Shown: positions 34,323 to 44,136, counted from the stretch's first letter. The stretch: 64,000 nucleotides of DNA from Candidatus Obscuribacterales bacterium (GCA_019746975.1 JAIERK010000010.1:18898-82897), one strand, 5' to 3'. Program-made: numbers and translations. The notes: generated by a model from the sequence alone, not told the origin.

Positions 34323-35594
34323 ATGATCGACATTGAAAAACTCCGAAAGGATCCAGACGCCTACAGGCACGCCATCAAGACGAAGCGGGTGCCGCTGGAG
34401 CTAGATCAACTGCTAGCTCTAGACGAAAATCGAAGAGATCTAAGCGGCGAAGTTGATAAACTGCGAGAGCAGCGCAATAAGTTGTCGGACCTGGTGGCGG
34501 CAGAACCGAAGCGGCGCGACGAACTTATCGCAGACTCGCGAACAATTGGAAAAACGCTGACAGAACGAGAGGCACAATTTCGCGAAGTTGACGGCGAATA
34601 CAATCGGTTAATGGCCCTTGTTCCAGGTTTGCCTTGTGCAGGTGTGCCAGAGGGAGAAACAGATCAGGACAACGTCGAGATTCGCAAAGTCGGCGTCATC
34701 GCGAAACGACATTTTAAAGAAAGAGATCATCTCGAGCTTGCCACCATGCACAACATGGTTGACTTCGAAGGCGCGCGAAATGCGGCTGGATCGCGTGCAT
34801 ATGCCTTGATGGGAGAAGGCGTGCTGCTGGAAATGGCACTGATGAGACTCGCTCTGGATTATCTTGTCACGAAAGGTTATGTTCCGGTCGTGCCACCACT
34901 ATTGGTGAAGGAGCAGGCCATGTTCGGTACCGGATACTTTCCACTCGGAGAAGATAATGCCTACGAACTGGAAAAAGACAACCTCTACCTGACAGGAACA
35001 TCGGAGGTTGGCGTAGTGTCGATGCACGCAAATCGTACATTCCAGCTGAGCGAATTACCTAAGCGTTTCGTCGGAATATCGACTTGCTTCAGAAGAGAAG
35101 CAGGATCGGCAGGTCGCGACACGAAAGGACTTTATCGCGTTCATCAGTTTCAAAAAATTGAACAAGTCGTCTTCTGTGAGAATGATCACACAGTCTCGGA
35201 GCGTGAGCATTACTTGCTGCTCGACAATGCGGAGACGTTACTGCAGATGCTGGAACTTCCCTATCGGGTTGTTGCCGTCTGTACCGGCGACATGGGTCTG
35301 GGCCAGGCGCTGAAGCACGATATAGAAACCTGGATGCCGAGCCGAGAAGCTTATTGTGAGACACATTCGTGTTCGAGCTTCTTCGACTTTCAATCGCGTC
35401 GATTAGGCATTCGCTATCGCGATGAGAAGCAGAAGAACTATGTTTTTACGCTCAACAATACTGCAATCGCTTCGCCGAGAATACTTATACCGTTTCTCGA
35501 AAATCATCAAAACGAAGACGGTTCGATCAATATCCCAACAGCATTGCGTCCGTATCTCGGCGGGCGCAACATTCTCACAATGAGCGATAAATGA
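34323..35594 (+). CDS. serS: Seryl-tRNA synthetase
   Basis: A 423-aa class II aminoacyl-tRNA synthetase, normal length, from the ATG at 34323 with AGGAGGT eight nucleotides upstream. The N-terminal about 100 residues are the antiparallel coiled-coil arm that binds the tRNA extra arm (long charged helices around SGEVDKLREQRNKLSDLVAA). The catalytic domain has motif 2 (STCFRREAGSAGRDTKGLYR) and motif 3 (TALRPYLGGRNIL with the invariant Arg), and HSCSSFFDFQSRRLGIRYRD just before. It attaches serine to tRNA-Ser in the cytoplasm. It is monocistronic and an essential housekeeping gene. Confidence 0.95.
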   Translation: MIDIEKLRKDPDAYRHAIKTKRVPLELDQLLALDENRRDLSGEVDKLREQRNKLSDLVAAEPKRRDELIADSRTIGKTLTEREAQFREVDGEYNRLMALVPGLPCAGVPEGETDQDNVEIRKVGVIAKRHFKERDHLELATMHNMVDFEGARNAAGSRAYALMGEGVLLEMALMRLALDYLVTKGYVPVVPPLLVKEQAMFGTGYFPLGEDNAYELEKDNLYLTGTSEVGVVSMHANRTFQLSELPKRFVGISTCFRREAGSAGRDTKGLYRVHQFQKIEQVVFCENDHTVSEREHYLLLDNAETLLQMLELPYRVVAVCTGDMGLGQALKHDIETWMPSREAYCETHSCSSFFDFQSRRLGIRYRDEKQKNYVFTLNNTAIASPRILIPFLENHQNEDGSINIPTALRPYLGGRNILTMSDK

Positions 35595-35649
35595 TACTCG
35601 ATTTCAACTATCGCAATAGCTGCCAACAACTTTATGATCGGAGATAACG

Positions 35650-36187
35650 TTGCCAAAAACAGCAGTCGATTTCATCAACAAAAGAATAAAGGACGGACCG
35701 GAGAAATTGGATCCGGACGTGCAGTCGCTATTGGACAAATGGAAAGCAGCGCATTCGTCACCAAAAGCGGACAAAACAAACACCTTCAAAACCGGCAATG
35801 GAGACAGCAAAGATTCCTTCAAAGCGCCCAACGGCTTCAACGTCGAGCGCACCGAATCTGATATCATGGCGGAGACGGAGAAAGGCACCTACGAGTTGAT
35901 GTCGATGGCAATCTCAAGTTCACCGGTAAAGATGGAAAGACCAAAGAATACAAAGTCGCCGACGCGGAAAAAGTCACCTATGTGGAGACAGAATCGTAGA
36001 GCTTCACTATCCCGATGCTACAGCCATAACGATAGCCGGCAAAGACATCTATACGTCTTTTTCCGGTCCAGGCAAGAGTCGCCACAACTTCTGGATGGAA
36101 GGTGGCAATTCAACAGGCTACTATCAACTAGGAAAGAATGGACACTCGTCGCCTAACTATTATCCAATGGGCGCCCGAGGTCGGTGA
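35650..36187 (+). pseudogene. Gene of unknown function broken by two frameshifts
   Basis: Starting at a TTG (35650, SD GGAGA) the frame reads PKTAVDFINKRIKDGPEKLD through ERTESDIMAETEKGTYE, then the coherent reading moves to a second frame (VDVDGNLKFTGKDGKTKEYK, VADAEKVTYVETE) that stops at 36000, and then to a third (RIVELHYPDATAITIAGKDI, GKSRHNFWMEGGNSTGYYQL) ending at the TGA 36185-36187. The three pieces together make a plausible protein of about 178 residues with a C-terminal beta-rich part. Shifts lie near 35860-35895 and 35980-35993. No family recognised. Confidence 0.6.
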
Positions 36188-36400
36188 CATCAGCGTAGTA
36201 CCTGGAATGAAATAGCATTCATCCACGGGCAGGGATCGATCGATAACTGGTAACCAATAAGCTAAAATGTCTCTCGACAGAGTTCGGCCTATAGTGGCGG
36301 CTGTATAGCGTTTAAACAAACAAACTTTCTCGCTTGAGCTGTAATCGAGAAAGTTTTCGCCGCGAAAAATCAGAAACAAATAATATGGAGACCAGCACAC

Positions 36401-38953
36401 ATGCATTCGAGTAAATATGATCGCTTAGATTGCTCAAAAGCACTCGGCTGCGAAGATGTAATTGATACTGCGTGTTCGGATCAACCGACGTCGAATTCGA
36501 AGAAAAAAAAGAGAGACAACGCAGCAAGAAATCCTGTGCACAGTGCATTGTCTCTGACACTTGCAGGGACACTGCTAATTGCGAGCGCATCAATTGCTTT
36601 AGCGGCAGATTCAATCAGCACGGCAGAACGAACAAAACTGCCTCTTCAAGCACCAAACAGTCCACATTCAACAGTACTGGATGCACGCAATGCTAAAGCG
36701 CCACCGCGTTTTGCTGTCGAAGCACCATCCGGTGCGCCCAATGTTTTGATCGTTCTAATCGATGATATGGGCTTCGGTCAACCAAGCTCGTTCGGCGGCC
36801 CAGTGAAGATGCCAACGATGCAACGCCTTGCCGACGAAGGTCTGCGTTACAACAACTTCCACACCACAGCGCTGTGCTCGCCATCTAGAGCAAGTCTGCT
36901 CACCGGAAGAAATCACCACATTTGCAATATGGGTTCCATTACGGAGACAGCAACCGCTTTTCCAGGTCAAACGGGAGAGCGCCCCAACAAGGTTGCTCCA
37001 CTTGCAGAGATGCTGCGGCTAAATGGTTATGCAACGGGCGCTTTCGGAAAGAGTCATGAGACCGCAGCCTGGGAAGTCAGTCCATCGGGACCGACCGACA
37101 GATGGCCTACGAGATCTGGATTCGATAAATTCTATGGTTTCATCGGCGGTGAGGCCAATCAATGGGCGCCCACTATCTATGATGGTTTAACCCAAGTAGA
37201 GCCACCTACAGGCCCCAACTATCATTTTATTCCTGACATGACGGACAAAGCCGTTCAGTGGATGCAATCGGTCAAATCTTTGACACCCAACAAGCCGTTT
37301 TTCATGTATTTTGCTCCCGGCGGAACTCATGCACCTCATCACGTGCCAGCAGATTGGATTGCCAAGTACAAAGGCAAGTTCGACATGGGCTGGGATAAAC
37401 AGCGTGAAATGACTTTAGCCAAACAGAAAGAACTTGGCGTGGTCCCGAAAAGTGCGGTCCTGGCACCGAAGCCCGCGGCAATAAAGGATTGGGACAAACT
37501 CTCACCCGACGAACAAAAGTTGTTCGCTCGGCAGATGGAAGTCTTCGCTGCTTACGGCGAATTCACGGATCATAATGTCGGTCGACTGATCAAGTCAATC
37601 GAGGACATTGGCCAGCTGGATAATACACTCATTTTCTATATCGCTGGAGACAACGGAGCCAGTGCTGAGGGCGGAATGAATGGATTGTTCAATGAGATGA
37701 GCTATTTCAATGCAATACCGGAGACGGTGCCTGAGGTATTAAGACGATATGATGATCTCGGCGGTCCCGATTCGTATGGTCACTATGCTGCCGGCTGGGC
37801 AGTCGCAGGAGATACGCCGTTCACCTGGACGAAGCAAGTACCGTCTAGCTTTGGAGGCACCACCAATAGTATCGCGGTGCATTGGCCGAAAGGTATCAAA
37901 TCCAAAGGTCTGCGTTCGCAATTCCACCATATCATCGACATAGCACCCACCATTTTGGAAGCGGCTGGATTACCTCAACCCACATCGGTTAACGGCACGG
38001 ATCAACTGCCTATCGATGGCGTCAGCATGAAATATTCGTTCGAAGATTCTGGTGCTAAAAGCACGCACAAGACCCAGTATTTCGAGATACTCTGCAACCG
38101 AGCAATCTATCACGATGGATGGCTAGCCGGGACAGTGCACAGAGCACCATGGGAGATGAAACCGCTCCAGACTTTGGAGAAGGACAAGTGGGAACTTTAT
38201 GATACCGCCAATGATTTCAGTTGCGCCAATAATCTCGCAGAAAAGAATCCTGACAAGCTGAAAGAACTGCAGGAACTATTTCTAAAGGAAGCGGTGAAGA
38301 ACTCCGTCCTGCCGCTGGATGATCGAGTACTGGAGCGTGTAAATTCAGCTACAGCAGGGCGCCCCGACTTGATGGACGGAAGAACTTCGCTTACCTTGTA
38401 CGAAGGAATGACTGGAATTACAGAAAACGTTTTCATCAATATTAAGAACCGCTCTTATAAATTGACCGCCAAAACTCAGATTCCGTCCGGCGGAGCAGAA
38501 GGAGTGATCATCGCTCAGGCAGGCAAGTTCGGCGGCTGGTCACTGTATCTGAAGGAGGGGAAACCAAATTTCACATACAATGTGTTGGGTCGAGAAAAGT
38601 TCACCATATCTAGCAAAGAGCCGGTGCCACCAGGTTGGGCCACGATAGCATTCGACTTTGACTATGATGGTAACGGCATCTCCAAAGGAGGCACCGGCAC
38701 GATATCAGTCAACGGCAAGCAGATGGCGCAGGGTCGCATCGACCGAACCCAGGGAATGATTTTCTCCGCAGATGAAGGCGTTGACGTCGGCATGGACGGC
38801 GGAACTCCTGTGGGCGAATACCAAGTCCCGTTCAGATTTACCGGAGAGTTGGAAAGCGTGACGGTGGATCTGAAACCCACATCTCTATCGGACAAAAGCC
38901 TCCACGATAAGGCATCAGCGGAAGCAGCCCAGAAGAAAGTCTTGTCGGATTAG
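36401..38953 (+). CDS. Secreted sulfatase (arylsulfatase A type) with C-terminal beta-sandwich
   Basis: An 850-aa protein. A hydrophobic signal at about 46-69 (SLTLAGTLLIASASIALA) is preceded by an unusual 45-residue polar N-terminus. The sulfatase domain starts with NVLIVLIDDMGFGQ (metal Asp121/122) and contains the C159-S-P-S-R163 signature whose Cys is converted to formylglycine by an FGE-type enzyme; GKSHE and GDNGASAEGG are further active-site loops. Residues about 660-830 form a LamG-like beta-sandwich. It would release sulfate from organic sulfate esters in the periplasm. No FGE gene is in the window. Confidence 0.9.
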   Translation: MHSSKYDRLDCSKALGCEDVIDTACSDQPTSNSKKKKRDNAARNPVHSALSLTLAGTLLIASASIALAADSISTAERTKLPLQAPNSPHSTVLDARNAKAPPRFAVEAPSGAPNVLIVLIDDMGFGQPSSFGGPVKMPTMQRLADEGLRYNNFHTTALCSPSRASLLTGRNHHICNMGSITETATAFPGQTGERPNKVAPLAEMLRLNGYATGAFGKSHETAAWEVSPSGPTDRWPTRSGFDKFYGFIGGEANQWAPTIYDGLTQVEPPTGPNYHFIPDMTDKAVQWMQSVKSLTPNKPFFMYFAPGGTHAPHHVPADWIAKYKGKFDMGWDKQREMTLAKQKELGVVPKSAVLAPKPAAIKDWDKLSPDEQKLFARQMEVFAAYGEFTDHNVGRLIKSIEDIGQLDNTLIFYIAGDNGASAEGGMNGLFNEMSYFNAIPETVPEVLRRYDDLGGPDSYGHYAAGWAVAGDTPFTWTKQVPSSFGGTTNSIAVHWPKGIKSKGLRSQFHHIIDIAPTILEAAGLPQPTSVNGTDQLPIDGVSMKYSFEDSGAKSTHKTQYFEILCNRAIYHDGWLAGTVHRAPWEMKPLQTLEKDKWELYDTANDFSCANNLAEKNPDKLKELQELFLKEAVKNSVLPLDDRVLERVNSATAGRPDLMDGRTSLTLYEGMTGITENVFINIKNRSYKLTAKTQIPSGGAEGVIIAQAGKFGGWSLYLKEGKPNFTYNVLGREKFTISSKEPVPPGWATIAFDFDYDGNGISKGGTGTISVNGKQMAQGRIDRTQGMIFSADEGVDVGMDGGTPVGEYQVPFRFTGELESVTVDLKPTSLSDKSLHDKASAEAAQKKVLSD

Positions 38954-38954
38954 T

Positions 38955-38972
38955 TTCATCGCTGACGATGAA
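38955..38972 (+). terminator. Hairpin directly after the sulfatase stop
   Basis: TTCATCG-CTGA-CGATGAA forms a 7-bp stem with a 4-nt loop two nucleotides after the stop codon. It is followed by an A-run rather than a T-run, so it may only stabilise the transcript. Confidence 0.35.
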
Positions 38973-39014
38973 TTGAAAAAAAGAACTCAGTTTTTGACAC
39001 ATTGGAATCCATGA

Positions 39015-39347
39015 AAACAGCCTCAGGCTCAACCGGAATTACCAGGTCGGTCTTTTGATGGGCTTGTCGTTCTCGGTTTCCATCAAAGAGTTTTGCTCCG
39101 ATGCGAATCGCATCCACTCCAGTTGAGCTGGTCAGAGCATAATCCGTTTAACACCCATGAGCAACTGACTGAACTTATCGGACTCAGACTAAACGCCCTG
39201 ACATCAAGCGAAATCGTAGTAAAACTGAACTGGCAAAACCTCGACGGCTAGGAGCGGCCTGGTCAGTTCGCTGTGATCGGGGACCCGACATCCGAAATAC
39301 AAACATTGACTCGGAAAGCAAGAACGAGCAGCGACGCCCCAATCTGA
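39015..39347 (+). pseudogene. Decayed coding fragment with an in-frame TAG
   Basis: After a TGA at 39012 the + strand is open for 110 codons with one interruption, a TAG at 39249-39251. The reading is protein-like on both sides: RSFDGLVVLGFHQRVLLRCE, THEQLTELIGLRLNALTSSE and VVKLNWQNLDG before, RPGQFAVIGDPTSEIQTLTR after. There is no start codon with an SD. It looks like the tail of a lost gene, downstream of the sulfatase. From 39348 to 39580 I see no gene. Confidence 0.35.
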
Positions 39348-39580
39348 ATCGACAGCACACATGATAAAGAGCGTTCCAATTCATTTTTTCCGAAATACTG
39401 ATTTACACCCTGACTCGATAAAAGACAATAACCCTGTGTCATCACTAGGTTTGCACAAATTCGTCAGAGTAATGAATGTCAACTTTCTTACCAACGGCTT
39501 TAAGATGCCGATTATATCCCGCAGCTAACTTTACTAGATAATGAATGTCTGGTCAGTAAATTGAATAAAGCGGGATGACA

Positions 39581-40153
39581 ATGACAAAAGTGCTGAGATA
39601 CAATCTGGCGACGCTCCTAGCTATGAGCTGTTGCGGTTTTGTGGGAAGCTCAGTGGCAAAAGGAACGGAACCGACAATCGGCAAAATCAAGTGGGCCATA
39701 TCCGAAACCGCCACATCTCGGCTTCTATCTAGCGGAGAAAAGGAATTGCAAACGAGTGACGTCGTTATCACTCGTCGACTGATGTTAGACAAGAAGACGA
39801 TTGAATTAAGTGATAACTTCAATTTTGGTCTTGCCGAGAGCTGCAACAGGCACGACGCTGGATTTGGTTTGACCGGAGGGCGTACCGACGAGAAAACATT
39901 TTCTTGGGATTGGTTTAACGTGGATCGCCCTGGCCATGCGAAAAAATTGCAGGAGTCAGGCGAGTTATCATTCGACACAAAGAAGACGCCAAACGGAACG
40001 GAAATGAATCGAATGGAGTTCCTGACCGACATCTCCATTCGGGTCTCTCGAAGGACTGATGTTAATCCGCTAAATCCAGCATGGCGCATCAAGATATTTA
40101 AGGGCTCCGTTATATGTTGGCCTTCCCTCGTGAATGGCAAAGTGGTGCGGTAG
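39581..40153 (+). CDS. Secreted protein of unknown function
   Basis: A 190-aa protein. The ATG at 39581 is preferred to the one at 39575 because CGGGA then has proper spacing. Residues 1-26 are a signal peptide (YNLATLLAMSCCGFVGSSVA). The mature part is beta-rich with two Cys positions and a conserved-looking FSWDWFNVDRPGHAKK segment. I do not recognise a family. Expected in the periplasm. Confidence 0.55.
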   Translation: MTKVLRYNLATLLAMSCCGFVGSSVAKGTEPTIGKIKWAISETATSRLLSSGEKELQTSDVVITRRLMLDKKTIELSDNFNFGLAESCNRHDAGFGLTGGRTDEKTFSWDWFNVDRPGHAKKLQESGELSFDTKKTPNGTEMNRMEFLTDISIRVSRRTDVNPLNPAWRIKIFKGSVICWPSLVNGKVVR

Positions 40154-40735
40154 ATGACACAAACCATTTTGAATGCACAAAATCATGTATTAGGGTGACT
40201 GTGACCACACCTTCAGTAGCTCAATCTCAATTCCTGGCTCCGGGAGTAGCGAGTGAGAACTGTTTCTCCATTCTGATTAACGCCAACGTAACCGCATCAT
40301 TATCATCGCTCGAATCAGAGATTTATCCTTGACTGTCGATGAATTGCGCACCATTTGCCGATCAAAGCGGAGTGTGTCACCGCTTTTTCTTGTAATACTG
40401 TGGGAAGTTCTCGTCATACCAAGAATTATGAAGATGCAGAAGCTTGACATCGCAAAGCTTGAGCAGGCATTCAACAGCTAGTTATCTGCCAAAGTGAACC
40501 TTCAAAAGGGAATCCTTCGAAAGTCTGCTTTTCCATCGTGAAGAAGCAGAAGCTAACACCTCGTTTCAAAAGCGCTTAACGCCTGCTGCCATTTGATACT
40601 TACAAAAACGCAGGCTCCGGTAATGCCGGTGCCCGAGATCCTGCAAACTCGGACCTGACATCACTTTCCGGTCCACCCACCCATGTTCGTATAGAAAATC
40701 CCTGTTTCGGGAATGAAGTAGGGGGGAGTGTCCGC
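40154..40735 (+). other. Intergenic region with a weak coding-like fragment
   Basis: No complete gene seen. On the + strand, 40281-40481 is open for 66 codons after a TAA and contains a coding-like segment (RDLSLTVDELRTICRSKR, then MKMQKLDIAKLEQAFNS at the end), without a convincing start. The remainder, 40482-40735, shows nothing apart from a GGGGGGAG ribosome binding site for the kinase gene. Confidence 0.25.
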
Positions 40736-42772
40736 ATGGCAGATCCAACGCAGAACGAAAACGTACCGACTTACATTCGTCCAAAGGAGTTTTTGTACGA
40801 AACTCCTACACCCTCTGTGTCGAACAATAGTGGGGGCAAACCGGTCCGCTTTGAGTGCCCTACTTGCAGTAAAAAATTCACTGAGCTTGGAGAATCTGTC
40901 TGCCCGGACGACGGTTCGGCGCTCGAAGCGATCGACACAATTGTCGGGACATGCTTTGCCGGTCGCTACCAGATATTCGAGCTGCTCGGCCGGGGCGGAA
41001 TGAGCACGGTGTACAAAGCAGAGCATCTGTTCATGAGTAAAACAGTCGCGGTCAAAATCTTACACTCCCACTTGGAAGTACATTCTCAAACTGTTCGTCG
41101 ATTTCAACAAGAAGCCAAAGCAGCGGGCGCATTGTCGCATCCGAGCATCGTCTCCGTGCGCGACTTTGGTCTGACGGAAGATGGCAGAATGTTCCTCATA
41201 ATGGATTGCGTGGAAGGCAAAAGTCTGTCGGCGGAAATCAAGGAAAGGGGCACCATTCCAGTAGCAGAGCTGGTCTCCTGGATTTTGGATATTCTCGATG
41301 GTCTGGAACATGCTCACGCCGAAGGAGTGGTGCATCGAGACTTAAAACCAGGCAACATCGTACTCTCAGAGGATAAAGACGGCGTGAAGAAGCCGAAGAT
41401 TGTCGACTTCGGAATCGCAAAACTAACATCCGGTGTCGACGACCAACATCTGACGTCGACCGGCGAGATCTTCGGAAGCCCGCTCTACATGAGTCCAGAG
41501 CAATGCAGCGGTCAGATGCTAGATGGTCGCTCTGATGTGTATTCAATTGGATGCGTGATGTACGAGGCGCTTACAGGCGAGGCTCCCTTTGTAGGCGATA
41601 GTGCGCTATTGACGATGAACATGCAGATTTCGGCTGTGCCTGAATCGATGCGCACAAAGAAACATGACATTCCAATCTGGTTGAACGAAATCGTCCTCAA
41701 GGCGCTGGAGAAAGATCCAAAGGACAGGATACAATCGGCCCGTTCTTTCAAAGAAGCTCTTATTGACGGTCAAAACCAGGGGACGAGTGCAAAGCTGACA
41801 GGCTATCAAGCCCTTGTAGCAAGAACGGCCAGACGCTCGCAGAAGGTTATCAGAACACTTCAACTTCACACACTGACGGCCGTTGCAACAGTTTCTATCC
41901 TGGCGATCATCTTTGGAGTAGCGTATCAAATCAATGAACCATTCAGAAAGACAATTGATTATCCAATTAGAAGTCTTCGGTTCTCATTTCATTTCGAAAG
42001 AGCCGCTCATTTGCTTTCTGCGGGCAAATGCGCGGAGGCAGTCAGCGAGTTTGAAGCGGCGTATCAAAGCGCAAATACAAGAAAACAAAAAATCTCAACG
42101 CTAGATAAAATGGCAGAGGCGTACGATGGAAGCGGCGAGTATTTAAAAGCCGATAAAGTTAGAAAGGCAAAGTTGAAGGTGCGAAAAGAGATGTTCGCCG
42201 AGGGTGTCGGACTCTCCGAAGAAGAGTTCACGTCTTCAAAGGTCAGACTGTATCAGATGCCGGATCCGAAGAATTCCGAGCAAGCAGTCTATCAGTCCTA
42301 TCTTTTGCATCATGAGGGCTCGGCAGCCTTGAAACAAGGAGATTTTGAGCTCGCCAAAAAGCTCCTTAGCAAAGCCCTATCATACCGAGAAAAGTGGGCT
42401 CCCGAGGATCGTATTCCAATAGTGGACCTGCGGGTGATGATTGGGACAGCTAACGCAATGAACGGAAAAGTGGAGGAAGCAGAAAGACAATGGACTGCGG
42501 CTGACGAGTTCATGAAACGGTATCATTTGCCGCTCAATTCTGCATATGTTTTCATTCCTCAAAACCTCGCTCGAGTTCAGCAACTTAAAAGGAACAACGT
42601 TCAAGCTAAGAAACTTTTTTCGCAAGGTCTCGATTCCGCCAAGCAGTTAAAAGATCCAACTTTGCTCAAAAAAGCTTACGAAGAATATCTTGGATTCTTG
42701 CGTGCAACCAAGGATCGGAAGGAACTTGCCGCAATTGAAAGTGAGTACAACGCAGGCTATTCGAATCGATAG
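40736..42772 (+). CDS. Transmembrane Ser/Thr protein kinase with zinc ribbon and TPR-like extracytoplasmic part
   Basis: A 678-aa protein with GGGGGGAG before the ATG. A zinc-ribbon-like element (C41-P-T-C44 ... C56) precedes a Hanks-type kinase domain at about 78-350: the glycine loop GRGGMSTVYK (85-94), Lys107 in VAVKIL, HRDLKPGN (200-207) and DFG (224-226), all catalytic residues present. A transmembrane helix lies at about 383-402. The rest (about 420-670) has TPR-like helix pairs (AAHLLSAGKCAEAVSEFEAA, GDFELAKKLLSKALSY). The kinase would phosphorylate cytoplasmic targets in response to a signal or partner bound by the outer TPR part. It is monocistronic. Confidence 0.9.
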   Translation: MADPTQNENVPTYIRPKEFLYETPTPSVSNNSGGKPVRFECPTCSKKFTELGESVCPDDGSALEAIDTIVGTCFAGRYQIFELLGRGGMSTVYKAEHLFMSKTVAVKILHSHLEVHSQTVRRFQQEAKAAGALSHPSIVSVRDFGLTEDGRMFLIMDCVEGKSLSAEIKERGTIPVAELVSWILDILDGLEHAHAEGVVHRDLKPGNIVLSEDKDGVKKPKIVDFGIAKLTSGVDDQHLTSTGEIFGSPLYMSPEQCSGQMLDGRSDVYSIGCVMYEALTGEAPFVGDSALLTMNMQISAVPESMRTKKHDIPIWLNEIVLKALEKDPKDRIQSARSFKEALIDGQNQGTSAKLTGYQALVARTARRSQKVIRTLQLHTLTAVATVSILAIIFGVAYQINEPFRKTIDYPIRSLRFSFHFERAAHLLSAGKCAEAVSEFEAAYQSANTRKQKISTLDKMAEAYDGSGEYLKADKVRKAKLKVRKEMFAEGVGLSEEEFTSSKVRLYQMPDPKNSEQAVYQSYLLHHEGSAALKQGDFELAKKLLSKALSYREKWAPEDRIPIVDLRVMIGTANAMNGKVEEAERQWTAADEFMKRYHLPLNSAYVFIPQNLARVQQLKRNNVQAKKLFSQGLDSAKQLKDPTLLKKAYEEYLGFLRATKDRKELAAIESEYNAGYSNR

Positions 42773-42892
42773 GGTGTAAATTCTGCGATAGCGTCATGCT
42801 TAAGATCCTTTCGCTGGTTTAAAACAGCACTCGACGTGAGCGAATAGATCAGGATGAAGACTATCACGACCACCATATTCTCTGTGGAAGAT

Positions 42893-43034
42893 CTCACACC
42901 TCGCTCACAATTCGAGTCTTAGAAGAAAGGCGCCAGCACCTGATTCAACAAGACTTCATTAAATCTTCAGTGAAAGTGTGACGGTAAAACAATATCTACT
43001 CACCGTCTCACACCTGGCTCACAATCTAAGTCTT
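42893..43034 (+). repeat. 28-nt direct repeat upstream of a hypothetical gene
   Basis: CTCACACCTCGCTCACAATT (42893 onward, 28 nt to 42920) recurs at 43007-43034 with three or four mismatches, 114 nt apart. It lies upstream of the SD-supported start at 43173 and could be a duplicated regulatory site or a remnant of a duplication. Confidence 0.5.
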
Positions 43035-43172
43035 CGATTGGGTACGATTTCTTCACAAATTGCTGAGAAGCTGCGTACAGCTCTCCGGAAGAAGAGTTCA
43101 TCGGACTCGCAGAGCTTTCATTACAATGACCAACAAGCTATAACCACGTCACATCGTGACGGAGGAGGCGTT

Positions 43173-44021
43173 ATGATGATTACAGAAACTGGTCCTTCTG
43201 TCGAACAAACAATTTCAGTGCTATTTCCTATATCTCTCGCAAACCCAAGCGAGGTGTTTGTTCGCATTGCCGATCAGCCAGATTTGAGCACCGACGGCAT
43301 GACTGTTTTTCGTAAAGGTGGCACGGTGGTTTATGATCTGAGAGTCTATAATCGAAATGTCGATTGGGCAGCAGGCATAGTGGAGATGAGGCGTCCTGCC
43401 GAAATCAAGCCGACTGTTGCCAGACAGATAGCCGATCATTCTCTCTTCGTACACCTTTTCGCGCCAAACTCGGTGGTCGCGCAGCAGACCACCCGGCAGA
43501 CAAAACTGGCCATGGAATTCCTGGCAACTCTCCAACCTCTTATGGATGCGCTTGATGCACCGGTGGCAGTGGTGCGCACCGCCAATAGAGTGCACACGAG
43601 GGAAAATGTGGGAGAATTTCTCGACGGCATCGACCACTTAGATTCGACCAAGACAATTCAAGAAAACTACCGGATCGCCGAGCACCTGGTAAATGCCTAT
43701 TGTAAGCTGCATAACAGCGCCAGGGAAGGACTAATGTTCTCCGCAGGAATGCACGCGCTCGGTTACGCCGACGTCCAAGTTCCATACTCGATAATACCGG
43801 AAGAATCTGCTCCAGACTTTATCGAAGAGTTCCAGAAGTTCGCAGTTATCCACGATGTATCAGAAGCTGCGAGCCCAATCGAATTTATTTCCTCCATCAC
43901 ACGAGCTTATCGAATGGAACTCAGCCATTGCCATCGCTTCGACGTCCGTGGAGAGAGTCGCTACAATCCCAAGGGCGTTTGGATCGTGATGCGAGAGTTA
44001 GCAAACACAGGAGCACCTTGA
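43173..44021 (+). CDS. Hypothetical protein
   Basis: A 282-aa protein. The ATG at 43173 has GGAGGAGG seven nucleotides upstream; the frame extends upstream to a GTG at 42978 (65 extra codons) without an SD. No signal or membrane segment. Alternating strands and helices (VEQTISVLFPISLANPSEVF, FRKGGTVVYDLRVYNRN, LAMEFLATLQPLMDALDAPV) suggest a two-domain alpha/beta protein. Conserved-looking NPKGVWIVMRELA closes it. I do not recognise the family. Convergent with bshA. Confidence 0.6.
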   Translation: MMITETGPSVEQTISVLFPISLANPSEVFVRIADQPDLSTDGMTVFRKGGTVVYDLRVYNRNVDWAAGIVEMRRPAEIKPTVARQIADHSLFVHLFAPNSVVAQQTTRQTKLAMEFLATLQPLMDALDAPVAVVRTANRVHTRENVGEFLDGIDHLDSTKTIQENYRIAEHLVNAYCKLHNSAREGLMFSAGMHALGYADVQVPYSIIPEESAPDFIEEFQKFAVIHDVSEAASPIEFISSITRAYRMELSHCHRFDVRGESRYNPKGVWIVMRELANTGAP

Positions 44022-44106
44022 CGGAATGTCGGTCGACATACTAAACCGTGCGACCTGAGTTGGTTGGATTCAGTTAGTTAGAATCAGTTATTAGGAAACA
44101 GAATCG

Positions 44107-44136
44107 ACAGTCTGATCAGACGTCCGGTCAGACTGT
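44107..44136. terminator. Hairpin between convergent genes, overlapping the bshA stop
   Basis: ACAGTCTGA (44107-44115) and TCAGACTGT (44128-44136) pair perfectly. The second arm includes the bshA stop codon. Possible bidirectional terminator without a T-run. Confidence 0.4.
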
